A stretch of DNA of 64,000 nucleotides from assembly GCA_963680875.1 (NCBI GenBank), contig OY804577.1, positions 105,721,906 to 105,785,905 on the forward strand. Direction: 5' to 3'. A model generated the notes under the pieces. The model saw nothing but the letters and a program-made list of their open reading frames with translations, ran no database searches and was not told the origin of the DNA. This document shows positions 60,690 to 64,000 of the stretch, in pieces. Made by a program: the position numbers and the translations under genes. Source of the DNA: Bathymodiolus brooksi. Taxonomy: Eukaryota > Mollusca > Bivalvia > Mytilida > Modiolidae. The number at the start of each line of letters is the position of its first letter. Within the stretch, counting starts at the first letter, position 1.

Positions 60690-60992
60690 GTGGAATAATT
60701 TTTAGGAGGTGAACGATACAGGCTTATACATGTAGTAGCCTTTAGTTTGTTCAAATGAAGACCCCAGATTTTTGGGGTCGGAGTCCTTGGAGATCAAAAC
60801 TTAACACTACGATGGGGAATAATTTTTAGGAGGTGAACGATACAGGCTTATACATGTAGTAGCCTTTAGTTTGTTCAAATGAAGACCCCAGATTTTGGGG
60901 TCGGAGTCCTTGGAGATCAAAACTTAACACTACGATGGGGAATAATTTTTAGGAAGTGAACGATACAGGCTTATGTAAGCCTTTGGGTTTTA
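60690..60992 (+). repeat. ~123-bp tandem repeat (2.4 copies) ending in a hairpin terminus
   Basis: GGAATAATTTTTAGGAGGTG recurs at 60692, 60816 and 60939, each followed by AACGATACAGGCTTAT. The first two continue ACATGTAGTAGCCTTTAG, TTCAAATGAAGACCCCAG and TTGGGGTCGGAGTCCTTGG. The third ends GGCTTATGTAAGCCTTTGGG. This is an element terminus of the 7.6-kb type whose end was duplicated in tandem. Confidence 0.7.
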
Positions 60993-61427
60993 CTGTATCA
61001 CTCACAAGTTGTCTTCCCTTGAAAACTTTTTTGTGTAATCGATGTGTTAGTATGTCATTATCAAGGATAGTTGTTTTCAGTGTTAAATCAGAAACTTTAG
61101 CATGTTTGACAAGATTTCTCCCCGATGGCTATACCAGTAACATGTGTTATGACAGAAGATTTCAATGGTTTCATCAATAATTTCCACTTTTTCTTCCTTG
61201 AAGCTTTTGAAAATATATTATTAACTAAACAACATTTTTTTCAAACTTAAATTTTAAAAACCTTTTGTCTTTCTTTTATACATAGTAGATTTTTAATGAA
61301 TACCTGACAAAAGAGAGATTCAAACTGTTGCCATCCTCTATATTCTTACCTACATGAATATATGCAAAAAAAAAGACACAAAGCAATGTATTTCATACAT
61401 TACCATCTTTTCTGGTGTCGGTAGGAG

Positions 61428-61532
61428 ATGTCGTGGCCGTGATCGTATGATAGTTGCATTTACAACTACCAATAAAACTGATCGCCACGATATAGCTGAA
61501 ATATTGTTGAAAGTGGTGTTAAAGACCATAGA
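61428..61532 (+). mobile_element. SINE-1 with large internal deletion
   Basis: The head (GTCGTGGCCGTGATCGTATG, TTACAACTACC) is joined directly to the tail block (AATAAAACTGATCGCCACGA, TATAGCTGAAATATTGTTGA). Confidence 0.7.
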
Positions 61533-61805
61533 ACTGGTGTTGAGGTATATGCAATTTGATTTGCCGAAAAATTAAAATTTCAATTACCACTCAATAACTT
61601 TTAAGTTCACATTAGGCAAATTATATGAAATTTATACACATGGTTGGAGCCATGAAAGACAGGGCACTTCAGTTCTGGAGTTATGCTCCATGATTTGTTG
61701 GAAAATACAAATTTATGTTTATTTCAATATATTAAGTTCCCCTTAAGCGAATCATTTATTTAGTGCAATTCCAGTCAACATATATTCTACCATAAAATCA
61801 TTCTG

Positions 61806-62019
61806 AGGGGACATCGTGGTCGTGATCGTACGAACCCCATTCATGGACAAGGTGTACTCAATACAACATTATGCGATAAAGTTTGTCATTGACTTCTGGC
61901 AGGTCATTGGTTTATTCCGGGTACACCTGTTTCCTTCACCAATAAAACTGACCACCATGATATAACTGAAATATTGTTGAAAGTGACATTAAACACCATA
62001 AATAAATCAATCAATCAAT
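61806..62019 (+). mobile_element. SINE-1 ending 12 bp before exon 5
   Basis: It starts GGGGACATCGTGGTCGTGAT, lacks most of the tRNA-like head up to CGAACCCC, keeps the middle (CTCAATACAACATTATGCGA), the core ATATAACTGAAATATTG, and ends ACCATAAATAAATCAATCAA. Only CTATTTTTCAG separates its tail from exon 5, so the branch point of intron 4 probably lies in SINE sequence. Confidence 0.75.
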
Positions 62020-62031
62020 TCTATTTTTCAG

Positions 62032-62193
62032 CCTCTGGAAGTGTGTACGTCTGGGGATCAGGTATAGATGGACAGTTAGGACTTGGAGATAAAGTATTAT
62101 TTCTGTCAACACCAAAACGACTTAAAGACCAAAATTTACAGAGAAAAGTCACATATATTGCCACTGGAGAATCTTATAGTGCTGCTATCACAG
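62032..62193 (+). CDS. RCC1-repeat protein gene, exon 5
   Basis: The 162-bp exon follows CTATTTTTCAG and ends at ACAG|GTTTGT. Two bases complete an Ala codon; it encodes residues 128-181 plus one base. Motifs are SGSVYVWGSGIDGQLGLGD, a textbook RCC1 repeat, then STPKRLKD and VTYIATGESYSAAIT, in which the usual His of G-x-x-H is Tyr. It ends in phase 1 like exons 3 and 4. The gene continues beyond 64000: no terminal stop, BTB, HECT or kinase domain is in view. Reading through the donor reaches a stop at 62310-62312. Confidence 0.88.
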
Positions 62194-62540
62194 GTTTGTT
62201 GTCATGGCAGCATACGTTCCAAAAAATATGTGTGATTAGGTCTTTGCATTTTATGACCATATTCAGAAAATCTTATAGTGCTGCTATCACAGATTTGTTG
62301 TTGTCATGGTAACATATGTTAAAAATATCTGTAATGCATGATCTTTCATTTTATGACCATTTTCTGAAAATTTTCTGATTTTATGTAGTTTAGAAGTTAA
62401 GTGTAGTAAGTACTGCTATCACAGGTTTGTTGTTGTCATGGTAACATTTGTTCAAAAAAATCTGTTTGATTCGATCTTTGCATTTTATGACCATTTTCGG
62501 AAAATTTTCTGATTTTATGTAGTTTAAAAGTTTAGTGCAG
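62170..62540 (+). repeat. Triplicated exon-5 end plus intron start
   Basis: ATCTTATAGTGCTGCTATCA followed by CAG and TTTGTTG-like intron sequence occurs at 62171, 62270 and, partly, 62412. The following intron blocks (TTTTATGACCATTTTC) are repeated too. In copy 2 the donor GT has become AT (CACAG|ATTTG). In copy 3 it is intact (CACAG|GTTTGT at 62425). Confidence 0.8.
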
Positions 62541-62549
62541 TAATTTTCA

Positions 62550-64000
62550 TACTCTTAACATCTGTCAATTTCCCTGAATTTTATATCATTGTTCATAGAT
62601 TTGTAATCTATTGCAGATCTATTTCAATGTTCATTTCCCTTTGATATGAAAAAAATTTAAATTAGAGAAAAACTACAGTCCTGTATTGAAATTAAGATTT
62701 TTTCTGATTATCATCTCAGAAGCTTCAAAAAATTCTTGACAAATTAATAATAAAATAATTAAACCATCTCTGAGGCAAATTATCTCAAAATGAAATGTTA
62801 CAGATTCATTTAATTAATCACCAAAACGTTTAATTAATATTTAATTAAATTTTCTTGAATAATTTTATGTCCAAATATTATATCTTTATGTCATTTTCGG
62901 TTTTATATAATATTTTCCAAATATGGATTCTTTTCATAATCAAAACAATAAATCATATAGAAAGCAAGACGAACTATATTGCATTACCATTCTAAATGCC
63001 TTCGTTAATTTTTACCAAAATACTAAAAAACAAAAAAAACAACCATTTTGATATTGGTGGTTTGTGGTTTTTTGTGCAAAGACAAATTTCTAAATCTTTC
63101 TTTGATGAGAGACCGCAATTAGAAAATTTTCAACGGAATAATGAGCTTGATTTTATTTCTACGGGGAAAATGGTCGAGTTCCTTTGTTATTATGAGGAGT
63201 TATTTAATTATTTCAATAGGATGTGTGTTAACATTACGAAGACAATTTGCGGTAGTGTGGTCACAGCTGAGGTTTTTGTCATCGGCTAAATGACGAGATC
63301 ATCCACAACCATTAGGAAACAATACAACGAATATCTTTGATGAATAACATTTAATTGCGTTTTCTAATGTCGTGACATTACAGAAACAAATTATATTTTT
63401 GCATATTGATGAGCCTTAGGAATTACAAATTTCAGTGAAATATTGTATGTTTTCCCATATTAAAAATTCTGAACAAAAGATTTGGCTCTTATTTTTGTTG
63501 GCAATGTTTAATTTTCTTAGCTAATTGTGCATTTAATTATTTTGAAAGGAAACTATAGATGACAATACCACTATAAACATGGCTTCTTGACATCCAATTT
63601 CTAAAAATAATACCAAAGAAAGTTTATACATTTTTTTTAATTCATGAATTATATAAAGGATAGAATTAGAATTATCAGTCTTAATCATGAATTAAATTTA
63701 AATGTGTAAATAGAATTTAGTTTTCTGTATCTGTCTTAGATTATTTTATTTCCTTTCCTTCATTCATAAATAATTTATGAAAATTCTAACTCAAATTTTA
63801 ATCTTGTTTAAAAAAAAGTATGGTAATTTGTATAATGGTATAGTTCTGTTGTTTGTCAGCAAAGTTTCGTACTAAGCACAATTTTATGCAAAGAAGAAAA
63901 CATATTACCATTATTTCAAAATGTGGCTTGTTATCACACAGCCATTTGAAGTTTTTTTTTTTATTCTTGAATATGTTTAAATATTTTTAGACATTTTTAA
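62550..64000 (+). other. Start of intron 5, no exon seen
   Basis: Very AT-rich. A 97-codon open frame at 62996-63289 has no recognisable domain and no RCC1 motif; I do not call it as a gene. Confidence 0.5.

Larger units (their letters stand above)
26473..62031 (+). other. Intron 4 of the RCC1-repeat gene (35.6 kb)
   Basis: It is bounded by the donor GTAGGT and the acceptor CTATTTTTCAG. It contains four minisatellites, a nested retrotransposon/recombinase insertion, several MITEs and many SINE pieces. Phase 1 on both sides and an uninterrupted RCC1 repeat order make a missed exon unnecessary, though not impossible. Confidence 0.7.

Noticed and set aside
62996..63289. 97-codon plus-strand open frame
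   Set aside because: No domain, RCC1 motif or splice context recognised; AT-rich intron sequence can give such frames by chance.

Overview
The window is animal nuclear DNA, not bacterial. It is AT-rich, has spliced exons with GT-AG borders, tRNA-derived SINEs, several TIR/MITE families and long minisatellites, and has no dense ORFs. The SINE tails (a conserved core around GATATAGCTGAAATATTG followed by CAAT repeats) and the other dispersed families resemble those of lophotrochozoans. A mollusc, probably a bivalve, is my best guess. This is inference; no species marker is present.

Gene content is small. (1) A divergent, unidentified gene starts on the minus strand, with first coding exon 1822-1913. 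(2) About 260 bp away starts a plus-strand gene for an RCC1-repeat (beta-propeller) protein. I can place five coding exons: 2175-2180, 3364-3473, 4043-4167, 26332-26472 and 62032-62193. All phases agree (0, 2, 1, 1, then phase 1 at the last donor). They give 181 codons of continuous RCC1 repeats, and the gene runs off the right edge. The interval between the two starts is CpG-rich relative to its surroundings and holds an NRF-1-like palindrome, so it looks like a bidirectional promoter.

Almost everything else is intron of the RCC1 gene: intron 1 (1183 bp), intron 2 (569 bp), intron 3 (22.2 kb), intron 4 (35.6 kb) and the start of intron 5. These introns carry five unrelated minisatellites: 54-bp unit, 8.4-22.6 kb; 30-bp, 28.76-29.42 kb; 42-bp, 41.2-42.4 kb; 31-bp, 43.7-50.0 kb; 28-bp, 58.1-59.35 kb. 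Together they cover roughly 37 percent of the window, and three show higher-order repeats.

Mobile elements fill much of the rest. There is a hAT MITE with a perfect 8-bp target duplication and a long foldback Tc1/mariner-like MITE. There are Harbinger-like and Tc1-like MITEs, one nested in another. Two copies of an 800-bp TIR element with 5-bp target duplications share a small ORF. A broken non-LTR retrotransposon has a tyrosine-recombinase (Crypton-like) element inserted in its 3' UTR. Many SINE copies are present, one of which ends 12 bp before exon 5.

The most unusual structure is the 31-bp satellite. Its unit is the first ~27 nt (Pol III A box) of a tRNA-derived SINE, and a SINE with A box, B box and tail sits exactly at the array's right end. 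It looks like a satellite grown from a SINE head.
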